Assembly: GCF_000270185.1 (NCBI RefSeq)
Contig: NC_015516.1
Location: forward strand, 1,163,001 to 1,227,000
Length of the DNA stretch: 64,000 bases
Origin: Melissococcus plutonius ATCC 35311
GTDB lineage: Bacteria > Bacillota > Bacilli > Lactobacillales > Enterococcaceae
Reading direction: 5' to 3'
Below the pieces are notes generated by a model. That model had not been told where the DNA came from and did not search any database. It saw only the letters and a list, made by a program, of their open reading frames with translations. Positions 52,659-62,958 of the stretch are shown one piece after another (positions within the stretch are counted from its first letter, which is position 1; every line of letters starts with the position of its first letter). Position numbers and translations under genes: made by a program.

Positions 52659-53525
52659 TTAATTTTCATCTTTTGTTGTTAAAATAGTATAACCATCTTT
52701 TTGTTGAATCTTTCTTTGTTTCATCAAGTTGCCTAATGCCCGTTTAAATTGCCCCTTACTAATACCAAAAGTTTTTTGAATTTCCTCTGGCGTTGATTTA
52801 TCAGTAAAAGCAATTCGTTTATCGGGAGAACGTTCGAGAAATGTTAAAATCATAGCCGCATCATCATCAATAATTTCGTAATTTCTTGGTTTTAACGATA
52901 TATTTAATATTCCATCTGGTCGAACACCAATAACCCTACCGGATACCACTTCTCCTAATCGTGGTTCATTATATCTTTCAGAAGGATGAATAAAACCAAT
53001 ATAAAAATCATCTGTAATTATATAGGTACCAGCCAATTTTAAACGATAAACTGTTCCCTTCAAATTTTCATTTTGCATAAGGGAATTGCCAGTTTTGGCT
53101 AAAGATTTGAAAAATGTTTCATCTGCTAGTGTTCCCCAAACCCGTTCCTTAAGATCAACACGCAAAGCAATCATTAAACGATCACCCTGTTTAGGCCAAA
53201 GTGAATGAAGTAAAGGTAAGTCATCTAGAGAAACAACAACATCTTTATCTGTTAGTCCAATATCAACAAAGACTCCTAGATCCCTTCTTGATCCTGTAAC
53301 GGTGCCAAACCCATAATTATCCTTACGAATTGAAGGAATCTGGGTAGTCATAGTTGGTTCCTGTTTTTGATTTAAATAGGCAAATCCCTCAACAGGTTCA
53401 CCAATTGAAAAATCTCCTTCTGTTTTTAATAACTTAAAAGTAATACCATTTTTTTGTACAAAATAAGCAGAAGAATTTTCATCAATTACCAATCCAGTAA
53501 ATATTGTTGCTAATAAGTCTTTCAT
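52659..53525 (-). CDS. cvfB: S1-domain RNA-binding protein CvfB
   Basis: A 288-residue CvfB (YitL) protein. Several S1-like barrels are visible: the second has DNYGFGTVTGSRRDLGVFVD and IGLTDKDVVVSLDDLP, the third GTYIITDDFYIGFIHPSE. A C-terminal winged helix follows (EEIQKTFGISKGQFKRALGN). Family members bind RNA and influence expression of virulence genes in staphylococci. It lies just upstream of fur on the same strand, 114 nt away, so they may be cotranscribed. Confidence 0.92.
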   Translation of the reverse strand: MKDLLATIFTGLVIDENSSAYFVQKNGITFKLLKTEGDFSIGEPVEGFAYLNQKQEPTMTTQIPSIRKDNYGFGTVTGSRRDLGVFVDIGLTDKDVVVSLDDLPLLHSLWPKQGDRLMIALRVDLKERVWGTLADETFFKSLAKTGNSLMQNENLKGTVYRLKLAGTYIITDDFYIGFIHPSERYNEPRLGEVVSGRVIGVRPDGILNISLKPRNYEIIDDDAAMILTFLERSPDKRIAFTDKSTPEEIQKTFGISKGQFKRALGNLMKQRKIQQKDGYTILTTKDEN

Positions 53526-53671
53526 CTTATCTCTCCTTTTTAATTAAATAATTAGTTCTCAATATATTTTCATGTATACACCAATTGATTAAAACATTTA
53601 TCATGTTTTCTTCCTTGGTTGGTTAAACAACACTGTTAAGTAAATTAAGATGATCACGTTGATTCAAAAAC

Positions 53672-53697
53672 GGACTGAGAAAAGTTGTTCTCAGTCC
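53672..53697 (-). terminator. Terminator downstream of the MapZ-like gene
   Basis: GGACTGAGAA pairs with TTCTCAGTCC around a 6-nt loop, followed on the minus strand by GTTTTTG. It is near-identical in its stem to the topA terminator at 28746-28769. The interval 53698-53958 shows no gene. Confidence 0.7.
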
Positions 53698-53958
53698 TTA
53701 TCTTACAGGTATCCAATTTATAGGTTTTTCAATTAAAAATGTCTGCTAAACATTAATTTTTTAATATACATAAACGAAATAGCTATTTGAACTATTCAGA
53801 ATAACTCATTTATATAGTTAACAATCTGAAAGATATGTAAAATTTTTATTTTTCGGTACATTCATTTTTAAAACTAGAGACCTAAAAACTAATTTTCTAT
53901 CTATATTTATTCATTTTTTTATCCTTACAACCTAGCAATACTTATTATCTATTAAAAC

Positions 53959-55911
53959 TTATCTGTTAGCGTTTCTTGATCCATTTCCTTTAAACCACCC
54001 AGTTTTGGCATTAATCGTTACTAAATAGGTAGGTAATTTTTTTTCTGTTGTTCCTCTTAGTAAACGTGAATGATTATTGGTTGCATATAAATTATAATAG
54101 CCTTCTCCATTAACAATTTTAACAGGTTCTAGCGTATAACCTCCTTCAACAATATAACCTCTTTTTATACAGGTAGCAATGACTTTTTCCTTTACCCCTG
54201 GATTCCATGTCCAAGCAGGATTATTTGTATCAGCAATGTCCGCCTGATTTGTTGGGTAAAGAGGTTCTGTATAAATACCTTTATTATTTGGTGAAGAATA
54301 ACCTTGTTTATTTGTTTGAGTATGATGCATTGTGTTGTTATTGATTGAATTTTTCTCAACTGCTGATTTTTCTTGTGTATTAGAAGTCTCTGCTTTTTTA
54401 GCAGCTTCTTTTTCTATTAACATTTGATTGACCTTAGCTAATTGCTGATTTAATGGTTCACGTAGCTTTTCGTTTTTTATTTTATTTACTTCTGCCTGTG
54501 CATTCTTATAAGATTCGTTTGTAACCGTTTTAAGCACTTGTTGGTTGTCAAATAGCAGCTTTGTTAGCTCTTTTGCTTTTTGTAATTGTGAATACTGTTC
54601 ATTCGCTTGATCGATCGCTTGGTTTGCTAATTGAGAAAAAGCATCTTTTTGATCTAATTTTTTTATGGTCATTGGTTTATCTGCAGCCATTGTAGCTACC
54701 GCTAACTGATTACCCTTAATAATTGGTTGAGTGAACCATTGATTTACTTGAGTAACAATAGATTGTTTGTCTTTTAATTCTTGCAAACGTCTATTTAAAT
54801 TTTTATAAGAAGAATGATTGCTTTTTAGTTTTTCAATATTTTGTTGAATTTTATGTGTATTTACTGCCACTTGATCTGGTTTTAAAAATTGATGTGTAGT
54901 ATCTGTATAGTAGGCATCAATTAACTGATTTGTCTGTTTGATAAGAGACGTTTGTACCTTTTCTGTTTTATGATGCTGAGCGTTTTCTTCCTGTGAAGAA
55001 GGTTGATTAGCATGGTACAAGACAATTCCACCTACCGCTAATACTACCACTGCAGTTAATGAAATTGTTACGCCTGCTCTTTTTGTTCTTCTTTTTTGAT
55101 CCATTGAACGATTGTTTGCTCTTTTGCTTGGTTGAGCATTACTAGCTTGCTTTTTTTGTTGGTGATTATTATTACTTGGTTGAGCGTTTGATAAATTTTC
55201 TTTTTTAGTCGTGTATTCTTGTTGGTGATCAACCACTGTTTTTTCAATATTAGCTAACTGTTCATCTTTTTTTTCTTTCATTGGAATAGCAGGTACTTGT
55301 CCTTCTGACAATTCTTTGTCCATTCCTTGTTTTACTTCAGAAACATTCGCTATATTGTTTGAGTGATTTTGCTCTAGTTCTACCTCAGTTTGATCTGAGT
55401 CAGCTATATCAACAATTTCATTATTTAGGATTTTGTTCTCTTGTTCTTTCAATGATAAAGTTTGTTCTTTGTGTTCTTTAATATAGTTTTCTAATATCAC
55501 CTGGTCCTCTGAGAATGAATCGGTAGTAATTTCTGGTTCTTTCTCTGGTTTGTGTACTACCTGGTTTGAAGTTTCAGAATGGATTGTCAAATTAGACGGA
55601 TTCGTTGCATCATCTGTAGGTGTATCGTCTGTTTGCTGTCCATTCTGTTCATCAGGTTGTTGGTAATTTAAATCATTTTTTTCTTTTTCTTGTTGTTCAT
55701 TAAACATTTCCATTACATGACCAAGACTAACATTTTTTAATTCAGACCAATCAATTGTTTCATCAATTTTTCTGTTATTTGAATGATCTGTTTGCTGTTC
55801 TTTTTTAAAATCAGTTTCTATTGATTTCTCATTGAATAAATAGCCGCAATTTTGACAAACTGTTACCTGGCTATCTTGCTCAGCGCTACAATTTGAACAT
55901 TTTTTCGTCAT
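53959..55911 (-). CDS. MapZ-like cell division protein with N-terminal zinc ribbon
   Basis: A 650-residue single-pass membrane protein. Residues ~5-22 form a zinc ribbon (CSNCSAEQDSQVTVCQNC). A long, acidic, Gln/Asn/Glu-rich cytoplasmic region of about 250 residues follows, then a basic stretch (QKRRTKRAG) and a membrane segment (VTISLTAVVVLAVGGIVLYH, ~282-301). Outside lie a helical domain (NQLIDAYYTDTTHQFLKPDQ onwards) and a C-terminal domain (WTWNPGVKEKVIATCIKRGY, GEGYYNLYATNNHS). The last two resemble the extracellular domains of MapZ, which marks the division site and recruits FtsZ in streptococci and enterococci. It precedes no known partner here; rpoD is upstream. The assignment rests on remembered family patterns. 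Confidence 0.65.
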   Translation of the reverse strand: MTKKCSNCSAEQDSQVTVCQNCGYLFNEKSIETDFKKEQQTDHSNNRKIDETIDWSELKNVSLGHVMEMFNEQQEKEKNDLNYQQPDEQNGQQTDDTPTDDATNPSNLTIHSETSNQVVHKPEKEPEITTDSFSEDQVILENYIKEHKEQTLSLKEQENKILNNEIVDIADSDQTEVELEQNHSNNIANVSEVKQGMDKELSEGQVPAIPMKEKKDEQLANIEKTVVDHQQEYTTKKENLSNAQPSNNNHQQKKQASNAQPSKRANNRSMDQKRRTKRAGVTISLTAVVVLAVGGIVLYHANQPSSQEENAQHHKTEKVQTSLIKQTNQLIDAYYTDTTHQFLKPDQVAVNTHKIQQNIEKLKSNHSSYKNLNRRLQELKDKQSIVTQVNQWFTQPIIKGNQLAVATMAADKPMTIKKLDQKDAFSQLANQAIDQANEQYSQLQKAKELTKLLFDNQQVLKTVTNESYKNAQAEVNKIKNEKLREPLNQQLAKVNQMLIEKEAAKKAETSNTQEKSAVEKNSINNNTMHHTQTNKQGYSSPNNKGIYTEPLYPTNQADIADTNNPAWTWNPGVKEKVIATCIKRGYIVEGGYTLEPVKIVNGEGYYNLYATNNHSRLLRGTTEKKLPTYLVTINAKTGWFKGNGSRNANR

Positions 55912-56068
55912 TATCCAGCCTCACATTCTTTTCATTTCAATATCTCTAATCTAACATAACTTATGATTACTTCCAATAAGCCTTAGTCAATTTTTTCTGT
56001 ATTTTATAAATTTTTTGAATGATTTAACTTCTAGCTCAATGCTAACTTATAAATAGGTAAATAAAAAT

Positions 56069-56116
56069 GGTTGGCAAATCTTACTACATTAAGTGATATA
56101 GTAAGACTTGCCAACC
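56069..56116 (-). terminator. Terminator of the dnaG-rpoD operon
   Basis: GGTTGGCAAATCTTACTA pairs with TAGTAAGACTTGCCAACC (one mismatch), followed on the minus strand by ATTTTTATTT. It is 57 nt after the rpoD stop. Confidence 0.88.
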
Positions 56117-56173
56117 TACAATCTCTTTAATTCTTCTTACAATAAAATTTTGGATCCTTGATTTTTATCTACT

Positions 56174-57283
56174 TTATTCTAAAAAGTCTTTTAACTGTTT
56201 TGAACGTGAAGGGTGTCTTAATTTACGCAATGCCTTTGCTTCAATTTGGCGGATGCGTTCTCTAGTAACACCGAATACCTTGCCAACTTCTTCTAATGTT
56301 CGTGTGCGTCCATCATCTAAACCAAAACGAAGACGCAGAACATTTTCTTCTCTGTCTGTTAAGGTATCTAATACGTCTTCTAGTTGCTCTTTAAGTAGTT
56401 CATAGGCTGCATGTTCCGCTGGACTAGTTGCTTCTTGGTCTTCAATAAAGTCTCCTAAATGGGAATCATCTTCTTCACCAATTGGTGTTTCAAGCGAGAC
56501 AGGTTCTTGAGCAATTTTTAAAATTTCTCTTACTTTTTCAGTTGGTAAATCCATTTCAGCACCAATTTCTTCTGGCGTAGGTTCTCTACCCAAATCTTGA
56601 AGTAACTGCCGTTGAATTCGAATCAATTTGTTGATCGTTTCAACCATATGAACAGGAATCCGAATTGTTCGGGCCTGATCAGCAATTGCCCGTGTGATCG
56701 CTTGTCGAATCCACCAAGTGGCATAAGTAGAGAATTTAAATCCTTTTCGATAATCGAATTTTTCAACTGCCTTCATTAATCCCATGTTTCCTTCTTGAAT
56801 AAGATCTAAAAATTGCATACCACGTCCAACATAACGTTTTGCAATAGAAACCACTAAACGTAAATTGGCCTCTGCCAGACGTTGTTTTGCTTCCTGGTCC
56901 CCTTCTTCAATTTTAAGAGCTAATTCTACTTCTTCTTCTGCTGTAAGCAATTGGACACGACCAATTTCTTTTAAATACATTCTGACTGGATCATTTATTT
57001 TAATTCCTGTTGGTGCTGATAGGTCTTCTAATTCTGCTTTTTTTGCTTCTTTTTCATCTTTTTTTAAACTATGTTCACTAGGTTCACCAGTTTCATCTAC
57101 AATGCTGATACCATTATCTTCAATTTGTTGAATTAGTTTTTCCATTTCACCTGCACTTAATGTAAAAGGTGTTGCCAGTTTATTTGCTAAATCATCATAC
57201 ACTACTACACCTTTTTGCTTATTTTCCTTAATAAATGCTGATACTGCCTGTTTATATTTTTCCATTTCAGATTTTTTTTCCAC
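56174..57283 (-). CDS. rpoD: RNA polymerase primary sigma factor (sigma-70/SigA)
   Basis: The housekeeping sigma factor, 369 residues, short form without a large region 1 insert. Region 1.2 is [20 protein letters not shown], region 2 contains [20 protein letters not shown] and [19 protein letters not shown] (-10 recognition), and region 4 contains [20 protein letters not shown] (-35 recognition). Translation starts at GTG with GGGAG 9 nt upstream. It follows dnaG in the conserved macromolecular-synthesis operon. Confidence 0.97.
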   Translation of the reverse strand: MEKKSEMEKYKQAVSAFIKENKQKGVVVYDDLANKLATPFTLSAGEMEKLIQQIEDNGISIVDETGEPSEHSLKKDEKEAKKAELEDLSAPTGIKINDPVRMYLKEIGRVQLLTAEEEVELALKIEEGDQEAKQRLAEANLRLVVSIAKRYVGRGMQFLDLIQEGNMGLMKAVEKFDYRKGFKFSTYATWWIRQAITRAIADQARTIRIPVHMVETINKLIRIQRQLLQDLGREPTPEEIGAEMDLPTEKVREILKIAQEPVSLETPIGEEDDSHLGDFIEDQEATSPAEHAAYELLKEQLEDVLDTLTDREENVLRLRFGLDDGRTRTLEEVGKVFGVTRERIRQIEAKALRKLRHPSRSKQLKDFLE

Positions 57284-57345
57284 AGAAAAAGACTCCCTTC
57301 AATTTGTTCAAATAGTTATTAGCAATACAAGAGTGAACACTTTAA

Positions 57346-59232
57346 TTAGATAATTGATCGTTTTTTATCTAATTGTTGTACTAAATGAATAATCTCTATT
57401 GTTAATTCTTCAGCCAAAAGTTTATCGCCCAATTTTTCGGCATTTTTTTGCTGTTGTTTTTTCTCTGTGATTTTCTCTTTCAATTTAGCTGAGCGGATGA
57501 CATACAAAAGATCATTTATTTCTCTTTCTGAACTTTTCTCCGAAATAATCTGCTGATCAATTTCGATCACTAACTTTTTGATTTCATCATTTTGCAAATA
57601 ATTAACAAAATCTGCTAAATGAAAACTGTTATGTTCCATTAAATAAACGTTCAACAATAAATATAGTTCTTGATAATTATCATGGATAAAAGAAAAATTA
57701 TTCTCATTATTTATTTGATCCCTAACCAACGGTTCATTCATTAATCGATAAATCAATGTCTGTTCTGCTTTTTCTTCTTGAGATAACGGCAGTTTGTTCT
57801 GCTGTTGCATGGATTGGAACAGCGAATAAGTCTGCTTTCTTTTTACTGTTGGTTCCTTAATTGCTAATTGTTTTTTTGTTGCTCTTTGTTCAACACGCTG
57901 TTTTTGTTTTAATTGATGAAATTGTTCTTCCAAGCTATGAAGTGATAAGTTAAATTGTTTGGCTAATTGTTGCATATAGTGATCTCGTTCTAATGGCGAG
58001 AGAACAAGCAACAGTTCACCCAATAATGTCTGTACATAATCTATCTGTTCTTTTTCATTCTTCATATTCCTTGATTGTCGATGATAAAACATCTTAAAAC
58101 TGAAAACTGTCTGTTGTTCATGTGTGGCTAGTGTTTTAAATGAATCAACACCATACTTTCTAACATAATCATCTGGGTCAAGTTTTTCAGGCAGATTCAA
58201 AACACTTAACATCAAGCGACTTTGTTGATTTAATAGCTGAATCGCCCGATTTGTTGCTTCAATTCCAGCCTGATCACCATCATAACATAAAACAAGTTTC
58301 TCAGAGACCTTTTCCAAATATCTTATTTGTTGATTGGTTAAACTTGTTCCCATTGAAGCAATTCCATTATAAATACCTGATTGCCATGCAGCAATAACGT
58401 CCATAAACCCTTCAAACAAAAACACAGTATTTTCTTTACGAATATACTTCCTTGCTTGATTAAAATTAAACAAGGTTTCACGTTTATTGAATAATAAAGT
58501 TTCGGGACTATTTAAATATTTTGGTAAATTTTCACCTATGAATTGCTTTGTTTTCAAAAGACGACCAGAAAATGCAATCGGATTGTTTTGTACATCATAA
58601 ATGGGAAAGACAATTCTTTGATAAAAACGATCAAAACTTTCACCAGTATCCCTTTTAACAAATAGACCAGAAGCATCTAAAATACTGACATCAAATTGAT
58701 CGTTTTGAAATACGCGTTGCAAAAAATCTCTTTCCATAGGAGCAAAGCCAATCATAAATGTATCGATGATTTCTCTGGTTAATCCTCTTTCAATCAAATA
58801 CTTGAGGGCTTCTTCTCCGGCCTTCGTATTAACCAATACATGGTGGTATAATTCTACTGCCTTTTTATGTACTTCAATTAATTGCCGCTTTTGTCGCATT
58901 TGAGGTGTTTCAGTTGCTTGAATAGGGTTCAAGTCAATAGAAACAGACAAATTTTCCATTTCAACTACTTTTTTTACAGCCTGTGGAAAAGAAATTCCTT
59001 CTATTTCTTGAATAAAATTAAAAATAGTTCCACCCTTTCCACAACCGAAGCAATGAAAAATTTGCTTATCTTCAGCAACAGAAAAAGAAGGGGAACGTTC
59101 TTCATGAAATGGACACAAACCCATATAATTTTTGCCAGATTTTTTTAATTGTACGTACTGACTGACTATATCTATAATATTTGTTTGGTGACGTATTTCT
59201 TCAATTACCTCTTGAGGAATTTGTTGTTTCAT
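57346..59232 (-). CDS. dnaG: DNA primase
   Basis: Primase (628 residues) makes RNA primers at the fork. The N-terminal zinc-binding domain reads CPFHEERSPSFSVAEDKQ, then FHCFGCGKGG. The TOPRIM domain shows FLFEGFMDVIAA and LCYDGDQAG (about 262-315). A helicase-binding C-terminal domain follows. The ATG at 59230-59232 has AGGAGG 8 nt upstream; two earlier in-frame starts overlap that site. dnaG and rpoD are 62 nt apart. Confidence 0.96.
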   Translation of the reverse strand: MKQQIPQEVIEEIRHQTNIIDIVSQYVQLKKSGKNYMGLCPFHEERSPSFSVAEDKQIFHCFGCGKGGTIFNFIQEIEGISFPQAVKKVVEMENLSVSIDLNPIQATETPQMRQKRQLIEVHKKAVELYHHVLVNTKAGEEALKYLIERGLTREIIDTFMIGFAPMERDFLQRVFQNDQFDVSILDASGLFVKRDTGESFDRFYQRIVFPIYDVQNNPIAFSGRLLKTKQFIGENLPKYLNSPETLLFNKRETLFNFNQARKYIRKENTVFLFEGFMDVIAAWQSGIYNGIASMGTSLTNQQIRYLEKVSEKLVLCYDGDQAGIEATNRAIQLLNQQSRLMLSVLNLPEKLDPDDYVRKYGVDSFKTLATHEQQTVFSFKMFYHRQSRNMKNEKEQIDYVQTLLGELLLVLSPLERDHYMQQLAKQFNLSLHSLEEQFHQLKQKQRVEQRATKKQLAIKEPTVKRKQTYSLFQSMQQQNKLPLSQEEKAEQTLIYRLMNEPLVRDQINNENNFSFIHDNYQELYLLLNVYLMEHNSFHLADFVNYLQNDEIKKLVIEIDQQIISEKSSEREINDLLYVIRSAKLKEKITEKKQQQKNAEKLGDKLLAEELTIEIIHLVQQLDKKRSII

Positions 59233-59477
59233 AACCATCACCTCCTAAAACAAATTATGCCATAAATCGGTAAAAAACGCACTGATTTTAGACTTCAGCG
59301 CGGTAATTGTTAAACATAATTTCACATCTTTAATTATAGCAAAAATTGGCAATAATTCAAGCAATTTATTTACAATGCTTTAACTTATTTACTTTTTTTC
59401 TTGCTTTAAAAAAATATAGAGATATTTTACAAAGGATTTAATTATAAAAAGACTTCAACCTATTTAGGTAGATCAGA

Positions 59478-59535
59478 TAATATAAATGGATCTTATGAAA
59501 AAATAATATCACATTCATAAAATCCATTTATATTA
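59478..59535. repeat. 22-bp inverted repeat with one mismatch
   Basis: The arm 59478-59499 (TAATATAAATGGAT, C, TTATGAA) is complementary to 59514-59535 except for one C/A position; the loop is 14 nt. It lies between dnaG and the ATPase gene, 97 nt beyond the ATPase stop. No T-run follows, so a terminator role is uncertain. The interval 59233-59631 shows nothing else. Confidence 0.55.
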
Positions 59536-59631
59536 AAAAACATATCAATTATAGCAAAAAAGTAATTTTACAATCTTTTTTAAAGATTCAATTCAAATTC
59601 AATTAAATATGGTCTACAACAAATAAAAAAA

Positions 59632-61959
59632 TCAACTTTTTACTTTTTTACCATGATAAATGTTAGCAAGTAAATAAATACAGATATTTATTATCATCAT
59701 TACAAAAAATACTGGCATTGTATGATGAGTCAAAAAACCAATTTCTAAGATAGAATGAAACAACATTGCAGCCAAATAAATACCACCTACTGTCGTAATA
59801 GACAAGAATAGTCGTAATGGATTAAAAGGTAAACATGTTTTAATAACAGCAATACAACTAATTCCAATTAATAAATAATACATTAATGTTGTTGTTTCAA
59901 TAGCACTATAATTTCCATTCTGCTGACCAAGTAAATAAACAACAATAATATTCAAAACAACCAAAATAGCACTTAAAGTTGCTTTTCGTAAAGCTGTTGG
60001 TAAAAATTTCCCTCTTACCTGTTTTTTATTTTCTTCAAATGATAGGAAAAATGCTGGGTATCCCTCAATAACTAGATCAATTAATGTAATCTGAATTGGA
60101 ATAAAAGGAAAAGCAATGGTTGTCAATGCACAAATAATGGATAAGATAAACGAATAAATCGTTTTAATGAAAAATACACCTGCTACCTTTGTTACATTAT
60201 TAACGACACGCCGTCCTTCAAATAATACATCTGGCAAGGTAGTGAAATCAGAATCCAATAAAACCAGATTAGAAATTTGACGTGTAGCACTGTCTCCTTC
60301 TGCCATAGCAATACTACAATCTGCTTCACGTAAAGCTAGAACATCATTGACACCATCACCAGTCATTGCAACAACATGGCCAGCTACCTTTAATTCCTGA
60401 ACAATAATCTTTTTTTGTTGAGGTGTTACTCGACAGAAGATATTATAGTCATGAACTGCTTGACGAACTTCACTATCTGTTTTTTTTGTTGATAAATCAA
60501 CATATAAATTTGTATTTTTCATGCCTGCACGTTCAGCAATTTTGGCGACTGTAAGAGGATTATCGCCTGAGATGACTCGTAAATGAACACCCTCTTTTTC
60601 CAAATAGGCCAATGTTTCATTTGCGTTTTGACGGATAGGATCATCCATTGTAAAAATGGCTAAGGGTGTTAGATCAGGTACTAACTGTTCATCAAGTTCT
60701 TTGTCCATTTCTGTAATAGCAAACATCAATACACGATGTCCTGCCATTTGGGCATCTACTACCTCTTTTGGCAACTGTTCTTCACTAATTAAACGTTCAG
60801 GTGCACCGAGATAAACGGTGCCTAATTCTTCAAATTGTATAGCTCCCCATTTACGATCGGAAGAAAAAGCTAAACTATTCTGTGCTTGATAAACATTAGA
60901 ACATTCAAAATAGTCACGAATCGCTTGCATAGTGATATTATCGTCCGTGCTTTCTGATAAGTAACTGCCAACGATGTTTGCGAATTCTTCTTTTAGTGGT
61001 TCATGCAAAATGGTTACTTCATGAACTTTCATTTTTCCCTCGGTAATTGTACCTGTTTTATCTAAACATAACATATCTATATGTGCTAATGTTTCAACAG
61101 AATACATCTCCTGAACAAGAATCCGCTTTTTAGCAAGTTTAATAACAGCCGAGGATAAAGCAATGCTGATTAATAGGACAAGTCCTTTTGGTAGCATTCC
61201 CAATAAAGCTGCCGAAGAAGAAATAACAGAAACTTTCAAATTTGTATGTCTAAGAAGAAAAGCTTCCATAAATAAGATAAGTCCCATAGGAATAATGACA
61301 AAACTGGTGAATTTTGAAACCTTACGAATTGAATTTATTAATTCAGACTGTATAGGTTTATGTACCTTGGCTTCTGATGTGATTTTTACTGCATAGTTTT
61401 CTTTTCCAACATGGATAACTTTAGAATAAACCTGTCCACTAACGATGAAACTACCAGATAATAGGATACTTTCTGCTTGTTTTTCTACTAGGTCTGACTC
61501 ACCTGTCAATAAAGATTCATTAACTTCAACTTTTCCTTCAACAACTTCCATATCTGTTGGAATTTGTTCGCCAGCTGAAAGGATAGCTAAATCATCCATA
61601 ACTAATTCTGTTGTTTCAATTTCACATTTTTTTCCTTCACGAATGACTTGAACCGTCTCTTTCGCTATAATTGATAACTTAGCTACCAAATTTCGAGCAT
61701 GAATTTCTTGATAAATGCCAATCAACATATTTACTAAAATGATAGCGAAAAAGAACAAGTTACTATAGGCACCAACAATAAATAAACAAATTGCAATAAT
61801 GAGATTTAAAAAGTTGAATAACGTAAATGTATTATCAAAAATAATATCTTTAGTCGATTTTGCCACATTGTCTTCATAATTATTTTGTAGCCCTTGTTGT
61901 TTTCGTAACTCGACGTCTTGATAGGTTAAGCCATTTTTAGTGTCTAACTTATTTCCCAT
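59632..61959 (-). CDS. P-type cation-transporting ATPase
   Basis: A complete HAD-type P-type ATPase (775 residues). The actuator motif LTGES is near residue 153, the phosphorylation site CLDKTGTITEG near 300, and the hinge TGDGVNDVLALREADCS near 555. There are about ten membrane segments. The M4 segment reads LGMLPKGLVLLISIALS, unlike the PEGLP of calcium or PPAL-type pumps, and resembles the Exp7-like group of streptococci. No N-terminal heavy-metal domain is present, so the ion is not copper or zinc; otherwise it is unknown. It has its own promoter. Confidence 0.9.
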   Translation of the reverse strand: MGNKLDTKNGLTYQDVELRKQQGLQNNYEDNVAKSTKDIIFDNTFTLFNFLNLIIAICLFIVGAYSNLFFFAIILVNMLIGIYQEIHARNLVAKLSIIAKETVQVIREGKKCEIETTELVMDDLAILSAGEQIPTDMEVVEGKVEVNESLLTGESDLVEKQAESILLSGSFIVSGQVYSKVIHVGKENYAVKITSEAKVHKPIQSELINSIRKVSKFTSFVIIPMGLILFMEAFLLRHTNLKVSVISSSAALLGMLPKGLVLLISIALSSAVIKLAKKRILVQEMYSVETLAHIDMLCLDKTGTITEGKMKVHEVTILHEPLKEEFANIVGSYLSESTDDNITMQAIRDYFECSNVYQAQNSLAFSSDRKWGAIQFEELGTVYLGAPERLISEEQLPKEVVDAQMAGHRVLMFAITEMDKELDEQLVPDLTPLAIFTMDDPIRQNANETLAYLEKEGVHLRVISGDNPLTVAKIAERAGMKNTNLYVDLSTKKTDSEVRQAVHDYNIFCRVTPQQKKIIVQELKVAGHVVAMTGDGVNDVLALREADCSIAMAEGDSATRQISNLVLLDSDFTTLPDVLFEGRRVVNNVTKVAGVFFIKTIYSFILSIICALTTIAFPFIPIQITLIDLVIEGYPAFFLSFEENKKQVRGKFLPTALRKATLSAILVVLNIIVVYLLGQQNGNYSAIETTTLMYYLLIGISCIAVIKTCLPFNPLRLFLSITTVGGIYLAAMLFHSILEIGFLTHHTMPVFFVMMIINICIYLLANIYHGKKVKS

Positions 61960-62003
61960 GCACCTGGTTCCCTACTTTCCTTAATTTAAAATATATCCTC
62001 TTC

Positions 62004-62032
62004 AGTTTACTTGTTAACAATAAAAACTGCAA
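62004..62032 (-). promoter_or_regulatory. Promoter of the P-type ATPase gene
   Basis: TTGCAG (62027-62032), 17 nt, then TAAACT (62004-62009), about 45 nt before the ATG. Confidence 0.5.
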
Positions 62033-62170
62033 GAAAATCCTAAAAATGAATCGAAATAAGTTAAAATAAATAATCCAGATATCCTACTTAATTACAAAAA
62101 TTACAAATAAGAGGGAATTAGCTTCAAATCAATAATGAATAATCAATATTAAGTTCATTAATTACACGGC

Positions 62171-62785
62171 TCATTTTAACCAATGAATCAAAAGTTGATT
62201 TAATTTAACAATATCAGCATAAAACATATTTCCACCATTATTGTATAGAAATCCACCATTATAAATAACCGCCTGTGGTTTATAATATTGGTATTTTTTG
62301 TTTTCATTATTTCCTAACAAAGGTGAAAGAACTTCTTTTGAGTAGTGTTCTGCTAACGGAACAGAATTTTTTCTTCCATGTAATTTAACATAATCAATAT
62401 AGCCTAATCCAAAATTGTATGCTTGTACACCTGTCCATAAATCACAATGATTTGCCTCTGCTTTTTTTAAAGCCTGTGCCAAAAAATGAACGCCTTGGTG
62501 AATACTTTCCTCAGAACTATTAATTGTCTGCTCCGAATGCTTACTCTCACTACTTTGCATTAAATCGATTGATTTTCCTTTTGATTCAGTATAAATAATA
62601 GCTAAAATTAAATTTTCATGTTGTGGTATATCATTTTTTTTTGCTTCTTTAGCTACTTGTGCTTGAAAGGCTGTTACCTGTCGAATATTTCTATAGAGAT
62701 TAAAAGCAAAATAACCAACGAATATAAAAAGAAGTATAACGATAAAGAAAATTATTCTTTTGATTGTTTTTTTTATTTTTGTCAT
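62171..62785 (-). CDS. Lysozyme-like family protein (PvaA-type)
   Basis: A 204-residue protein with a basic N-terminus and membrane anchor (IFFIVILLFIFVGYFAFNLY, ~10-30) and an extracellular lysozyme-like domain. ILAIIYTESKGKSIDLMQSS carries the putative catalytic Glu in the YTESKG motif. SIHQGVHFLAQALKKAEANH and WTGVQAYNFGLGYIDYVKLH are typical of the pneumococcal PvaA-type domain. It is a probable cell-wall hydrolase. The ATG at 62783-62785 follows a weak GGATGA; a TTG four codons earlier is possible. Confidence 0.82.
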   Translation of the reverse strand: MTKIKKTIKRIIFFIVILLFIFVGYFAFNLYRNIRQVTAFQAQVAKEAKKNDIPQHENLILAIIYTESKGKSIDLMQSSESKHSEQTINSSEESIHQGVHFLAQALKKAEANHCDLWTGVQAYNFGLGYIDYVKLHGRKNSVPLAEHYSKEVLSPLLGNNENKKYQYYKPQAVIYNGGFLYNNGGNMFYADIVKLNQLLIHWLK

Positions 62786-62907
62786 GAAATCATCCAAATC
62801 TATCTGAGAATACTTTTTATAATACTCTCAAAAAAATTAAAAATCTAAATTTTATGTTCTTTTTTAAGATTATTTAAAAATTATTTAGTAAAGAATAAAC
62901 TTTTCAG

Positions 62908-62936
62908 TTTAAAAATGTCTTGAAAACCTATATACT
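62908..62936 (+). promoter_or_regulatory. Promoter of the alpha/beta hydrolase gene
   Basis: TTTAAA (62908-62913), 17 nt, then TATACT (62931-62936), 22 nt before the ATG at 62959. Confidence 0.5.
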
Positions 62937-62958
62937 TTAAAAATAAGGTGGGAGGTAT

